Shown here piece by piece: positions 16,980 to 26,357 of a stretch of DNA of 64,000 bases. This DNA comes from Bacteroidota bacterium (GTDB lineage: Bacteria > Bacteroidota > Bacteroidia > Chitinophagales > BACL12). A program made the position numbers and the translations under genes. How positions within the stretch are numbered: the first letter of the stretch is position 1; every line of letters starts with the position of its first letter. Below the pieces are notes generated by a model, which was given only the letters and a program-made list of their open reading frames with translations, did no database searches and had not been told where the DNA came from. The stretch spans positions 840,501 through 904,500 of the forward strand of contig JADJJZ010000003.1 of assembly GCA_016706255.1 (NCBI GenBank), in the 5' to 3' direction.

Positions 16980-17789
16980 TTATTTCCAGGCTTTCACAAT
17001 TAAACCGGTTCCGGTTGCATGTTTACCGTTCACATCCATTTTATTTAAAATTAAACAGAAGGGAAAAGTAATGAGGTAATAAAATGGAATTAGGATGAAA
17101 AATAATTTAGAAACATTCAGCATTTGCAAAGGGTATTTCATGGAAAGTCGCCACGAAATTTTACCCGGATTTCCGTAAGCATAATACGCTTCGGTTTTGC
17201 TGAAACCGGCCAGCTTTAATTTATCCTGAATATCATTAATATTATAACCGTCGCGCACATGTTCTTCGATAAAAGAAGCTTCACCATCGCCGGAAACATC
17301 GGAACCACCCTGATCGGAAGGTGTTGAAATGAGCAGCATGGCGCCGGGTTTTAACGAGGTGTGATAATTTTTGAATACCTGTACATCTTCCAATACATGT
17401 TCCATTACATCGACACAAACAATTAAATCGAAATGTCCGGGAATGGTAAATGTGGTTAAATCTTTTACCTGAAAGCGGATATTGGTTTTACCGATTTGTT
17501 TGAAAAAACGATTGCAATCATCAATCTGCTCTTCTTTAACATCTACCCCTAAAAATTTCCATTTATTGCTCATGGAATTGAGGTAATATGAATACTGACC
17601 GAAACCTGAGCCGGCATCTAAAATATGTTGTTCCGCCTCGCGTTTACCTTTTGCCCAGGCTTTTAATTCTTTATGAATATGCCATGACCTTAATAATAAC
17701 AGGTCGAGCATTTTATAAAACAGAATACGTAATGCAGGTGTTTTTTTAAAAACGTTTCCCAGACTTCTTTTTACCGGATCGTATTGCAT
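16980..17789 (-). CDS. Class I SAM-dependent methyltransferase
   Basis: A 269-residue methyltransferase. Motif I is ILDAGSGFGQYSYYL (residues about 57-71), the acidic motif II end is FLGVDVKEEQID, and motif IV/post-motif is FDLIVCVDVMEHVLEDV followed by LKPGAMLLISTPS, all typical of the UbiE/Methyltransf_11 group. A C-terminal hydrophobic segment (about residues 228-252) may associate it with the membrane. It follows the YfhO gene by 3 bp on the same strand, so the two are probably co-transcribed and act on the same lipid-linked or surface glycan. The methyl acceptor is unknown. Confidence 0.86.
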   Translation of the reverse strand: MQYDPVKRSLGNVFKKTPALRILFYKMLDLLLLRSWHIHKELKAWAKGKREAEQHILDAGSGFGQYSYYLNSMSNKWKFLGVDVKEEQIDDCNRFFKQIGKTNIRFQVKDLTTFTIPGHFDLIVCVDVMEHVLEDVQVFKNYHTSLKPGAMLLISTPSDQGGSDVSGDGEASFIEEHVRDGYNINDIQDKLKLAGFSKTEAYYAYGNPGKISWRLSMKYPLQMLNVSKLFFILIPFYYLITFPFCLILNKMDVNGKHATGTGLIVKAWK

Positions 17790-17792
17790 GAA

Positions 17793-20291
17793 TTAAATCT
17801 TATTGTCGTTTAGGGTATTTTTTGATTCTTTTCGATAAGCCATAAATGCACCGGCAGCAACTAATAATAATATTAAAGAAGATGCTGCGGTTGATATTTT
17901 TTTACCGGTATAAAAAGAATGTGGTTCAAATTTAAATACGATTTCATGTTCACCTTTTGGTATCCACAAACCGCGTAATAAATAATTTGCGCGGAAATGG
18001 TCAACATATTTTCCATCGATATATGCTTTCCAGTCCTCATTACCACGATACCAAATTTCAGAAAATACGGCAGGTGCATCAACATTACTTTTTGATGTGT
18101 AGGAAATTTCATCCATACCATATTTTTTTAATTTAATACTGCTGCTGGAGTCGCGCTGAATGGTTGTTGCAGGAATACTATTTTTAAATTCCTGATTTAC
18201 GATAACGGTTGTTGCAGGATTAAAATTTGCGAGACCTTCAAATTCAGCATCATCATTTTCAACCATACGCACTGAATCAACAAACCAAACATTCCCCAAT
18301 GCCATCGGATTGCGGTCAACAGATAATTTTCCATTGCGTGCGCCATAAACATATTTTGTATTGAGCATACTAATTACCTGCGGATTTCCTTTGCTTAAAT
18401 AACCTTCAATTACATCCTGATAACGTTGCAATTTGGCACCGTGATAACCACCAATGCTTTTATATAAATAAGAAGTGCTGCCATCTTTATCTACGTCGGC
18501 CATGGTGCTCATAACCCTAAAATATGGGTCAGCATCTTTAATTACAGGAACCGACTGACGGAAACGCTGATCGTAATAATCAGCTTCCACAAAATTGTCT
18601 TTACCGAGATATTGTGCATCTACAATAAGTAAATCGATAACCGGTAAAATACAAATTGCTGCAATGGCAATATTGCGAGAAATGGTTTTCTTTAAAAATA
18701 AAAATAAGGCTAAAGCAGCTAAGCCAATTAAAAATGTTTCTGTAAATACATCTTTACGAATCATGCTTACGCGTGCATCTTTTATCAGCTCAATAAATGA
18801 AGTTGATTGTGGGTCGTTAACCGCAGCAAGGTATGCTTCTTCATTCGGACTTGTTAAATCAAATAAACTGCCTGACATTAACAACATTACACTTATAACC
18901 GCAACACTTATTGCAGCCCATTTTAATCCGTTTCTTTTTTTCTCATCACTTAATTCACCTGAAGTACTTAAAAACCGGTCGATGATATAATAACCTAAAA
19001 CCGGAATGGTGAAACACAAAATGGTCATTGCCATTGATACCGTTCTGAATTTATTATACATCGGGAAATAGTCGAACATAAAATTGTTGAAAGCAGGAAA
19101 GTTTTTCCCCCAGCCTAAAAACAACGATAATAATGTTGCGGCTAATAACCACCAGCGTGTTCTGTTATCACCAATTATTAAACCGATAAAAAACAGAAAA
19201 CATAAAATTGCGCCAACATAAATTGGTCCTGATGTAAACGGCATATCGCCCCAATATTTTCCTGCTTGTCCTGAATATTTTAATAATTCCTGTGCTTTTT
19301 GCGGACTTTGTTGATTAACGGATTGTAAATAATTCATCAGCGGGCCTTCAATTGCTTCACCTTTGCTGTCTTGCAAAAATGATTTTCCTGAACCACCGCC
19401 TGCAAAATTCGGATACATAATGCTGAATGATTCTGCAACGCCGCTGCTCCATCCGAAAGCATAGTCGCGATTCAAACCGTCTTCACCTTGTTTGTCGGCC
19501 TGATGTGTTAAATGTGAACCACCACGAATAGATTCTTTTCCATATTCATAAGTGGTCCATAATTTTGAGGTATTTGCTGCAACGGCAAAACCAACGGTTA
19601 ATATTACGATGCCGACAACTTTAAATAATTCTGCCAGTTGTTTTGTTTTAACTGCAAAATAAAATTCAGAAATCAGCCAGCATAACAACATTAAAAACAT
19701 GTAATAATTTATTTGCGGATGGTTGGCTGTAATTTCGAGTGTCATTGCAAATAAGGTAAGTGCACCGCCCAACCAGTATTTTTTGTGGAGGAGATAATTA
19801 ATTCCCGTGAGCACGAGGGGCATTAACGCGAGCGCATTTACTTTTGTATTGTGACCTGCTTCGATAAATGTGATAAAATACGTACCTAAAGCATAACAAA
19901 CTGCACCTGAAATGGATAAAAAATTATTTACTTTAAAGCTGCGCAACAATAAAAAGAAGGTTACCATTGCGATAAACATATAATTGGCCGGTCTGGGTAA
20001 AAACAGTCCGAGCATTTTATTCACTTTTTCAAATAAATTACCGCTATCATACACTGCAACCTGATAAGTTGGCATACCACCAAACATACTGTTGGTCCAT
20101 AAAGCAGATTCGCCGGTATTTTCGTAATTGGTGGTAACCTCGTGACTTACGCCAACGAAGTTCATGATATCACCCTGTAATAAAATCTTGCCCTGGAGCA
20201 GGGGACTAAAGTACAAAGCACTGAAAATCATAAAAAATGCGAAAATCGCAATATAGGTCAGTAGTTTTTTAGCACCTTTGTTTTGTTCCAT
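17793..20291 (-). CDS. YfhO family membrane protein
   Basis: A large integral membrane protein of 832 residues of the YfhO family (Bacillus YfhO is a GT-C-type glycosyltransferase linked to lipoteichoic acid glycosylation). About twelve transmembrane segments lie in residues 12-560 plus one near the C-terminus (about 798-818), separated by a periplasmic domain of about 230 residues. Family-like features include the first extracytoplasmic loop QGDIMNFVGVSHEV, the segment GGMPTYQVAVYD, and the C-terminal domain strand FKFEPHSFYTGKKIS. It lies 3 bp upstream of the methyltransferase and has a plausible promoter at 20315-20346. It probably adds sugars from lipid-linked donors to a surface polymer; this is inference from the family. 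Confidence 0.88.
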   Translation of the reverse strand: MEQNKGAKKLLTYIAIFAFFMIFSALYFSPLLQGKILLQGDIMNFVGVSHEVTTNYENTGESALWTNSMFGGMPTYQVAVYDSGNLFEKVNKMLGLFLPRPANYMFIAMVTFFLLLRSFKVNNFLSISGAVCYALGTYFITFIEAGHNTKVNALALMPLVLTGINYLLHKKYWLGGALTLFAMTLEITANHPQINYYMFLMLLCWLISEFYFAVKTKQLAELFKVVGIVILTVGFAVAANTSKLWTTYEYGKESIRGGSHLTHQADKQGEDGLNRDYAFGWSSGVAESFSIMYPNFAGGGSGKSFLQDSKGEAIEGPLMNYLQSVNQQSPQKAQELLKYSGQAGKYWGDMPFTSGPIYVGAILCFLFFIGLIIGDNRTRWWLLAATLLSLFLGWGKNFPAFNNFMFDYFPMYNKFRTVSMAMTILCFTIPVLGYYIIDRFLSTSGELSDEKKRNGLKWAAISVAVISVMLLMSGSLFDLTSPNEEAYLAAVNDPQSTSFIELIKDARVSMIRKDVFTETFLIGLAALALFLFLKKTISRNIAIAAICILPVIDLLIVDAQYLGKDNFVEADYYDQRFRQSVPVIKDADPYFRVMSTMADVDKDGSTSYLYKSIGGYHGAKLQRYQDVIEGYLSKGNPQVISMLNTKYVYGARNGKLSVDRNPMALGNVWFVDSVRMVENDDAEFEGLANFNPATTVIVNQEFKNSIPATTIQRDSSSSIKLKKYGMDEISYTSKSNVDAPAVFSEIWYRGNEDWKAYIDGKYVDHFRANYLLRGLWIPKGEHEIVFKFEPHSFYTGKKISTAASSLILLLVAAGAFMAYRKESKNTLNDNKI

Positions 20292-20314
20292 AGCAGGTAA
20301 AAATTTTGAAGTGC

Positions 20315-20346
20315 TAAAGTTAAGAACTTCGGGCTAATTGGGGCAA
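20315..20346 (-). promoter_or_regulatory. Probable promoter of the YfhO-methyltransferase unit
   Basis: On the minus strand, TAACTTTA (20315-20322; seven of eight matches to TAnnTTTG) is preceded by TTG at 20344-20346 with a 21-bp spacer. It lies 24 bp before the start codon. The match is imperfect. Confidence 0.45.
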
Positions 20347-20387
20347 TTTGTTAGGTAAGTTGTATAATTTTAACCCGATAAATAATT

Positions 20388-21686
20388 GTGTTGAAGAAGG
20401 TTTTGATAATTACCTATTACTGGCCGCCGGCAGGCGGAGTTCCCGTTCAGCGATGGGTTAAAATGACCAAATACCTGCGCAAATTTGGCTGGGAGCCCGT
20501 TATTTACACTGTTACAGCGGGTGAGTATCCGGTTTTGGACAGCACATTGGCACAACAAATTCCTGCTGATATTCAGGTGATAAAAACCCCGATTCGCGAA
20601 CCGTATACGGTTTACAAACAATTGCTGGGCTACAAAAAAGATGAAAAAGTAAATGCCGGATTTCTGCATGAAAAGAAGAAACAGGGGTTTATGCAAAACC
20701 TGGCAGTTTGGGTAAGAGGTAATTTTTTTATTCCTGATGCCCGAAAATTCTGGATAAAACCATCTGTTAAATACCTTACTACTTATTTGAAAAATAATCC
20801 CGTTGATGCCATTATTTCAACCGGACCACCGCATAGTATGCATTTAATTGCAGCGGGTGTGAAACAAAATACCGGTATTCCGTGGATAGCAGATTTCCGT
20901 GATCCGTGGACTAAAATAGATTATTACAGCGAATTAAAACTTTCCGCTGCTGCGGATAAAAAACATCATCAGTTAGAAAAAAAAGTGCTCACTGAGGCAA
21001 ATAAGGTAGTTACGGTTAGCTGGCAATGGGCTGCCGATTTTAATAAAATAAATAATGGTAATACAGAGGTAATAACGAATGGATTTGATGCTGCTGATTT
21101 TGATCCAGAACCAAAAACATTATTCGAAGGATTTGTTTTGCATCATGTTGGTATGATTAACAAAGCACGTAATCCGGAATTATTATGGGCAGCTTTAGAA
21201 TCATTATGTAATGAACATCCGGATTTTAATCGCGATTTACAAATTCGTTTTACGGGGAAATCGGACTACAGTGTTTTAGATTATTTGAAAAAATATCATC
21301 TCGAAAATAAATTATTTCACGCCGGTCAGGTTAACCATGCAGCAGCAATTGAAGCGATGCAAAAATCTACTGTATTATTATTGTTATTAAATGATACACA
21401 GGATATTTTGGGTCGTATTCCGGCAAAATTATTTGAATATCTTGCAGCGAAACGTCCTGTTTTGGCCATTGGAAATCCTGATGGAGATGCAGCAAAAATA
21501 ATTCGTGAAACGCAGGCAGGTGTTGTTGCTGATTTTAAAGATATTGAAGCAATTAAATCGGCTGTATTATTGATGTATAAACAGTTTCAGCAAAATACAC
21601 TTCGTGTTGATGCCGGTGCAATCGACCATTATTCACGCGAACAAAATGCAAAAAGTTTGGCCGATTTATTAAATCGTTTAACGTAA
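20388..21686 (+). CDS. Glycosyltransferase family 4 (GT-B) protein
   Basis: A 432-residue GT-B glycosyltransferase. The N-terminal Rossmann domain opens with VLIITYYWPPAGGVPVQRW, whose glycine-rich loop is typical of GT4 enzymes. It is followed by STGPPHSMHLIA and WIADFRDPW. The C-terminal nucleotide-sugar domain has EVITNGFDAADFDPEP and the ELLEYLAAKRPVLAIG-type acceptor loop (here FEYLAAKRPVLAIG). The frame starts at GTG (20388), immediately followed by TTG; no ATG is available, so initiation is non-canonical. It is cytoplasmic or peripheral at the membrane. It converges with wecB, overlapping by 9 bp at the 3-prime ends. Donor and acceptor are unknown; a role in surface polysaccharide synthesis is likely from context. 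Confidence 0.88.
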   Translation: MLKKVLIITYYWPPAGGVPVQRWVKMTKYLRKFGWEPVIYTVTAGEYPVLDSTLAQQIPADIQVIKTPIREPYTVYKQLLGYKKDEKVNAGFLHEKKKQGFMQNLAVWVRGNFFIPDARKFWIKPSVKYLTTYLKNNPVDAIISTGPPHSMHLIAAGVKQNTGIPWIADFRDPWTKIDYYSELKLSAAADKKHHQLEKKVLTEANKVVTVSWQWAADFNKINNGNTEVITNGFDAADFDPEPKTLFEGFVLHHVGMINKARNPELLWAALESLCNEHPDFNRDLQIRFTGKSDYSVLDYLKKYHLENKLFHAGQVNHAAAIEAMQKSTVLLLLLNDTQDILGRIPAKLFEYLAAKRPVLAIGNPDGDAAKIIRETQAGVVADFKDIEAIKSAVLLMYKQFQQNTLRVDAGAIDHYSREQNAKSLADLLNRLT

Positions 21687-22769
21687 TTTATTCAGTATTT
21701 CGAATATGCGTGCAGTTGCGCGGCCATCCCAAAACGGAGGAATACTTCCTTCTTTATAATTATGTGTTTCTATTTGAGTAATCAGTTGATTAATTGCATT
21801 TATATCAGCATCAACAAGTGTATTGGTGCCTAATTGGATGGTTGATGGTCGTTCGGTATTTGGGCGAATGGTAATGCAGGGTTTTTTTCTAAAAGTTGCT
21901 TCTTCCTGAATGCCGCCACTATCGGTAACAATAAATTTACAGGTGGCAATTAATTTTTGAAATGCAAAATAATCTAAAGGGTCGGTGAGGATAATATTTT
22001 TGTTGGAATTGAGTTTTTCCCAAAGGTGAAAATTGTCTAATTTGCTTTTCGTTCGGGGATGTATGGGAAATACAACCGGATATTTTTCCGATAAATTAAA
22101 TAACAAATCAATATTTTTTTCGAGGGCAGCTTTATTATCTACATTCGATGGTCGGTGGATGGTAACTAAGGAGAAAAAACCTTTATCTACACCTAATTTT
22201 TCCAAAATCGGATTTTCAGCAATTTTTTCATCAAAAGCAACGAGTGCATCAATCATGGTATTGCCGACAAAAAACATATTTTTTTCGGGTTTACCTTCTT
22301 CAATTAAATTATCGATACCACTTTGTTCGGTTATAAAAAAATAATCGCTGAGGTTGTCGGTAACGATGCGGTTTATTTCTTCGGGCATCGACTGATCGAA
22401 GCTGCGCAAACCACTCTCCACGTGCGCGAGTGGAATGGATAAAATTTGTGCGGTTTCGGCTGCTGCGCGGGTAGAGGTAACATCGCCTACCACCAGCATT
22501 AAATCGGGTTTGTAAGTATTATTGAGAAAATGGTTTAACCGGGCTTTGATGATATTTAACTGCATTTCGGGATTTGCAGTGCGGGTGTCGAGCAGGTAAT
22601 CGGGTGTTATTCCTAATTGCTGAAAGAACACATCTGACAGGTTTTCATCGTAATGCTGACCCGTGTGGACGATACGCAGGTCGAAGTTATACAGTGCAGC
22701 ATAATGTTTAAACTGCACAATTTTAATAAAATTGGGTCGTGTGCCGACCACCACGAGTAGCTTATTCAT
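21678..22769 (-). CDS. wecB: UDP-N-acetylglucosamine 2-epimerase (non-hydrolysing)
   Basis: Cytoplasmic enzyme converting UDP-GlcNAc to UDP-ManNAc for envelope polysaccharides. The 363 residues match the usual length. Diagnostic segments are VVGTRPNFIK (residues 5-14), VVGDVTSTRAAAETA, HVESGLRSFDQSMPEEINR (catalytic Glu and Arg), the histidine motif TIHRPSNVDN, and DSGGIQEEATFRKKPCITIR with NTERP near the C-terminus. It is a single gene, convergent and overlapping by 9 bp with the glycosyltransferase gene. Together with the GT4, YfhO, methyltransferase and deacetylase genes it suggests surface glycan synthesis in this neighbourhood. Confidence 0.93.
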   Translation of the reverse strand: MNKLLVVVGTRPNFIKIVQFKHYAALYNFDLRIVHTGQHYDENLSDVFFQQLGITPDYLLDTRTANPEMQLNIIKARLNHFLNNTYKPDLMLVVGDVTSTRAAAETAQILSIPLAHVESGLRSFDQSMPEEINRIVTDNLSDYFFITEQSGIDNLIEEGKPEKNMFFVGNTMIDALVAFDEKIAENPILEKLGVDKGFFSLVTIHRPSNVDNKAALEKNIDLLFNLSEKYPVVFPIHPRTKSKLDNFHLWEKLNSNKNIILTDPLDYFAFQKLIATCKFIVTDSGGIQEEATFRKKPCITIRPNTERPSTIQLGTNTLVDADINAINQLITQIETHNYKEGSIPPFWDGRATARIFEILNKLR

Positions 22770-22821
22770 TTCAGTTTACGAACGCACGTAAAGGTAAATC
22801 ATTATATCTTAGCGCAATAAA

Positions 22822-22852
22822 TTTGTAAATATTACGTGTAAGTCTAATTTTG
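22822..22852 (+). promoter_or_regulatory. Bacteroidota-type promoter of the threonine dehydrogenase gene
   Basis: TTTG at 22822-22825, a 19-bp spacer, then TAATTTTG at 22845-22852: an exact match to both consensus boxes at the preferred spacing. The predicted leader before the ATG at 22871 is about 16 nt. It probably also serves pfkA, 29 bp after the first gene. Confidence 0.75.
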
Positions 22853-22870
22853 TTCTGTTAAATTGCATAC

Positions 22871-23812
22871 ATGCCAGGAGAAACGATACTATTAATAGGT
22901 GCCAGCGGCCAGATCGGCGCTGAATTAACAATGTTATTACGCAGTCAGTACGGTAATTCAAATGTAATTGCTGCTGATATTAAACAAGCTGAAGGCGAAT
23001 TATTTGAATCCGGGCCATTTGAAGTGCTGAATGTACTGGATAAGGCAGGCATAGCCGCGGTGGCCGATAAATATAAGATTACACAGATTTATAATATGGC
23101 AGCCATGTTGTCGGCAACAGGAGAAAAATATCCACAAAAAGCATGGCAATTAAATATGGATGGTTTAATTAATACACTTGAAATTGCCCGCGAAAAAGGT
23201 ATTTCAAAAATGTATTGGCCAAGTTCAATTGCTGCATTCGGGCCTACTACGCCGAAAGTAGATACACCACAAACCACCATTATGGAACCGAATACCATAT
23301 ATGGTATCAGTAAACAGGCAGGGGAAAGATGGTGTGAATGGTATTATTTAAAATATGGATTAGATGTGCGCAGTATTCGTTATCCGGGCATTATCAGTTA
23401 TAAAACAGAACCTGGTGGTGGAACAACAGATTATGCGGTAGATATTTATTTTAAAGCTAAACAAACCGGAAAGTATACTTGTTATATTGCAGAAGATACC
23501 TTGTTGCCTATGATGTATATGCCTGATGCAATTAAAGCAACTATTCAGTTAATGGATGCACCTGCAGATAAAATAAAAATTCGTTCTTCATACAATCTTG
23601 CTGCCATGACTTTTTCTCCTAAAATGGTTGGTGCAGCAATAAAAAAATATATTCCTGATTTTGAATTAACTTATGATATCGATTTTCGTCAGAAAATTGC
23701 AGAAACATGGCCGGGCAGTATTGATGATAGTTCAGCGCGCAGCGACTGGGGATGGCAACATGAATATGATTTAGATAAAATGACAGTAGATATGCTTAAG
23801 CATATTAAATAA
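22871..23812 (+). CDS. NAD-dependent epimerase/dehydratase family protein, SDR-type L-threonine 3-dehydrogenase
   Basis: A 313-residue extended short-chain dehydrogenase. The NAD-binding motif is LIGASGQIGAEL (residues 7-18), the serine region is WPSSIAAFGPTTP, and the catalytic pair is YGISK (Tyr and Lys). The segments GGGTTDYAVDIYF, YTCYIAEDTLLPMMYMPDAI and a C-terminal RQKIAETWPGSIDDSSAR are characteristic of the SDR-type L-threonine 3-dehydrogenase group known from Flavobacteria and related bacteria, which oxidises threonine to 2-amino-3-ketobutyrate. It is cytoplasmic. A consensus promoter precedes it, and pfkA follows after 29 bp in the same direction. The subgroup call is good but not absolute; the nearest alternative is a nucleotide-sugar epimerase. 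Confidence 0.88.
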   Translation: MPGETILLIGASGQIGAELTMLLRSQYGNSNVIAADIKQAEGELFESGPFEVLNVLDKAGIAAVADKYKITQIYNMAAMLSATGEKYPQKAWQLNMDGLINTLEIAREKGISKMYWPSSIAAFGPTTPKVDTPQTTIMEPNTIYGISKQAGERWCEWYYLKYGLDVRSIRYPGIISYKTEPGGGTTDYAVDIYFKAKQTGKYTCYIAEDTLLPMMYMPDAIKATIQLMDAPADKIKIRSSYNLAAMTFSPKMVGAAIKKYIPDFELTYDIDFRQKIAETWPGSIDDSSARSDWGWQHEYDLDKMTVDMLKHIK

Positions 23813-23841
23813 TAATTAAACAAAAACACAGTACAACTCAA

Positions 23842-24812
23842 ATGAAAAAAATTGCAGTAATGACTTCCGGCGGTGATTCACCGGGTATGAATGCTTGTAT
23901 CAGGGCAGTAATTCGTACCGGTATTTATCACGGACTGGAAGTGTATGGTATCAGAAGAGGATATGAAGGGATGATTGATGGTGATTTTTATAAAATGGAA
24001 TCACATGATGTAAGTAATATTATTCAACGCGGCGGCACAATTTTAAAAACTGCGCGTTCGCAACGTTTTATGACTGAGGAAGGCAGAAAAACTGCTTACA
24101 ATAATTTAAAAAGTCATGGTATTGAAGGTTTTGTTGCTGTTGGGGAGATGGTACTTTTCGCGGGGCAACAGTATTTGAGCAGGAATATGGGATTACCTGT
24201 GTTGGCGTTCCGGGAACAATAGATAATGATTTATTCGGGACAGATTATACATTAGGTTTTGATACTGCAATTAATACAGCAATTGATTGTATTGATAAAA
24301 TTCGCGATACGGCAATTTCGCATAACCGTTTATTTTTTGTGGAAGTAATGGGACGTGATGCCGGATTTATTGCATTAAGTTGCGGTATTGCCGGTGGTGC
24401 TGAAGCTATTGTAATTCCTGAAACGGAAACGAATATTGATAATTTAATCAGTATTTTACAAAATGGCTGGTCGCATCAAAAAACTTCGGCTATTGTAATT
24501 GTTGCAGAAGGTGATGAACGCGGCGGCGCATTCGAAATTGCGAAACTGGTAAAAGAAAAATTCGATTATTACGATACACGCGTTTCGGTATTGGGACATA
24601 TACAACGCGGAGGAAATCCGACAGTACGCGATCGTATTTTAGGCAGCCGTTTAGGTATGGCAGCAGTTGAAGCGTTGTTAGATGGCAGAAAAAATGTAAT
24701 GGCCGGATTAGTGAATGATGAACTTTCGTTTACACCATTCGCTAATGCGACAAAACATCACATGGACATTAATAAACAAATGCTTAAGCTGGTAGAAATA
24801 CTTGCTTTGTAA
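23842..24812 (+). pseudogene. pfkA: 6-phosphofructokinase, interrupted by a single-base frameshift
   Basis: ATP-dependent 6-phosphofructokinase of glycolysis. The first part has MTSGGDSPGMNACIRAVIR (ATP-binding glycine loop) and GGTILKTARSQRF. After about codon 100 the frame is lost: GFVAVG should continue GGDGTF, but the run of G at 24142-24145 is one short and the next codons read as nonsense to a stop at 24222. The correct continuation is in the next frame: PGTIDNDLFGTDYTLGFDTA (substrate-binding TIDND), then VEVMGRDAGFIAL and HIQRGGNPTVRDR. Restoring one G gives 323 codons, the normal length. All catalytic motifs survive on both sides of the lesion, so a consensus error in a homopolymer is more likely than true loss of a central enzyme. 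Confidence 0.9.
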
Positions 24813-24813
24813 T

Positions 24814-26226
24814 TTATAGTTTAATAAAATTTCCGGTAATAATATTATTATTACCAATAGCAGATACCACATAATTTCCGGCAGGTAAATTATTTACATC
24901 AATCGTAATTAATTTATCTGCTGTTTTTATTTGTGGTATGGTTATTACTGCTTCACCGTTCATATTATAAATTACAACAGCATTAACAGTATTCATTTGC
25001 GGAATCGTTAAACCGATTTCATTTTCTGCAGGGTTTGGGTGAATGGAAATTGATGCTTCTGAAATAGTATTAATATTTAAAAATACACTCGGTTCAAATA
25101 TTTCTACACCGGCACCTTCACCACCTGTCACAATAACTTTTTCATCAGGAAATTGGTCGGCAGCATAATAATATCGTTCATGGAAAAACATTGGAATTTC
25201 TTCCCATATTTCATAAATAAAATTATAAGCATAACTTGAGGAATACGTGAGATCAACACCAAAGCCTGAAGCATTTGTGCCGCCCGGAACTAACATACAT
25301 GGGATGCTTACATCATATTCAAAATACGAAAACGGAAATACCTGAAAATAACTTTGTGGTGCAGGCATTGCTTCAACTTCTGTCCACGAATCACCATCCT
25401 GCATAAATTTTTCAACGCTGGTGGTTCCTTCATAGCCAAAGCCATTAAAATATCTTCCACCTAAAATATAAACGGCATTCATGTGTTCTATAAATGTTGA
25501 AGCTGCATAATCTCTGGCTGCATGTAAATCACCAACTTCGGTCCATGTTCCGGCAGTAGGGTCATATATTTCGGTACTGGCCATCTGAAAACCATAATCG
25601 GGATTATATCCTCCTGCAACCAATACTTTACCGTTTTCAAATAAAGCAGCGGTATGGTAACTTCTTCCTTTGTGTAAATTATCTACTTCTGTTAAGATAT
25701 TTAAAGTTGGGTCGTAAATTTCAACTACATCGGTATTTCCATCTTCATTACTATAGCCACCAACTAAAAGCACACGACCATCTTTTAATTTTGTTGCAGT
25801 ATGTCCTGAGCGTCCGAAACGCATATTGGGGCCATGTGTAAATTCACTTGTAGCCGGATCGAATAATAAAGTGGATTTATAATTAACAAATCCGCCGTCC
25901 CAGCCACCTGCTATTAATACTTTACCATTATTTAATAAAGTAGCAGTATGCGAAAAACGAACGCTATCCATTGAACCTGTAAGTGTCCAAACATCCGCCA
26001 ATGGATCATAAATTTCTGCCGTAGCGGTATTTTGTGTGCCATCGTAACCACCGGTTGACAATACACGTCCATCGGCTAAAACCGTTGTAGTATGACCATT
26101 TCGGGAGGTTGTCATGTCGTTAAATACATTCCATGAGCCGGATGTAAATCCTTCAGTGCGATAGGGCGCTTGTGCAAAATTTTGGAAACTCAATAATAGG
26201 AGAGCAACAAGTAAACATGTACGCAT
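24814..26226 (-). CDS. Kelch-repeat protein with T9SS sorting domain
   Basis: An exported protein of about 470 residues. The start at 26226 (MRTCLLVALLLLSFQNFAQA) is chosen because it gives a clean signal peptide; an upstream ATG at 26265 would add 13 unlikely residues. Six to seven kelch-like blades follow, with the recurring pattern GRVLSTGGYDG...AEIYDP...W, for example GKVLIAGGWDGG, GRVLLVGGYSNED and GKVLVAGGYNPDY. This gives a galactose-oxidase-like beta-propeller. The last 80 residues (ISIHPNPAENEIGLTI, then PAGNYVVSA to GNFIKL) are a T9SS type A sorting domain. No copper-oxidase catalytic residues were recognised. It faces pfkA tail to tail with one base between stops. Confidence 0.88.
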   Translation of the reverse strand: MRTCLLVALLLLSFQNFAQAPYRTEGFTSGSWNVFNDMTTSRNGHTTTVLADGRVLSTGGYDGTQNTATAEIYDPLADVWTLTGSMDSVRFSHTATLLNNGKVLIAGGWDGGFVNYKSTLLFDPATSEFTHGPNMRFGRSGHTATKLKDGRVLLVGGYSNEDGNTDVVEIYDPTLNILTEVDNLHKGRSYHTAALFENGKVLVAGGYNPDYGFQMASTEIYDPTAGTWTEVGDLHAARDYAASTFIEHMNAVYILGGRYFNGFGYEGTTSVEKFMQDGDSWTEVEAMPAPQSYFQVFPFSYFEYDVSIPCMLVPGGTNASGFGVDLTYSSSYAYNFIYEIWEEIPMFFHERYYYAADQFPDEKVIVTGGEGAGVEIFEPSVFLNINTISEASISIHPNPAENEIGLTIPQMNTVNAVVIYNMNGEAVITIPQIKTADKLITIDVNNLPAGNYVVSAIGNNNIITGNFIKL

Positions 26227-26300
26227 ACAATATATTTTAACCTCAAAAGTAAAAAATATAATCATTCGCTGTAAGGTATTTAACGGATTTTAAATCTATC

Positions 26301-26334
26301 AAAAAAAGGGTTGAAACATTAAGTTCCAACCCTT
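26301..26334 (-). terminator. Rho-independent terminator downstream of the porin-like gene
   Basis: On the minus strand, AAGGGTTG and CAACCCTT form an 8-bp stem around a 13-nt loop, followed by a run of T residues (A-run 26301-26307 on the plus strand). It lies 24 bp after the stop of the 26358-27503 gene. Confidence 0.75.
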
Positions 26335-26357
26335 GAAGTAATAGCAGCAAAATTTTT

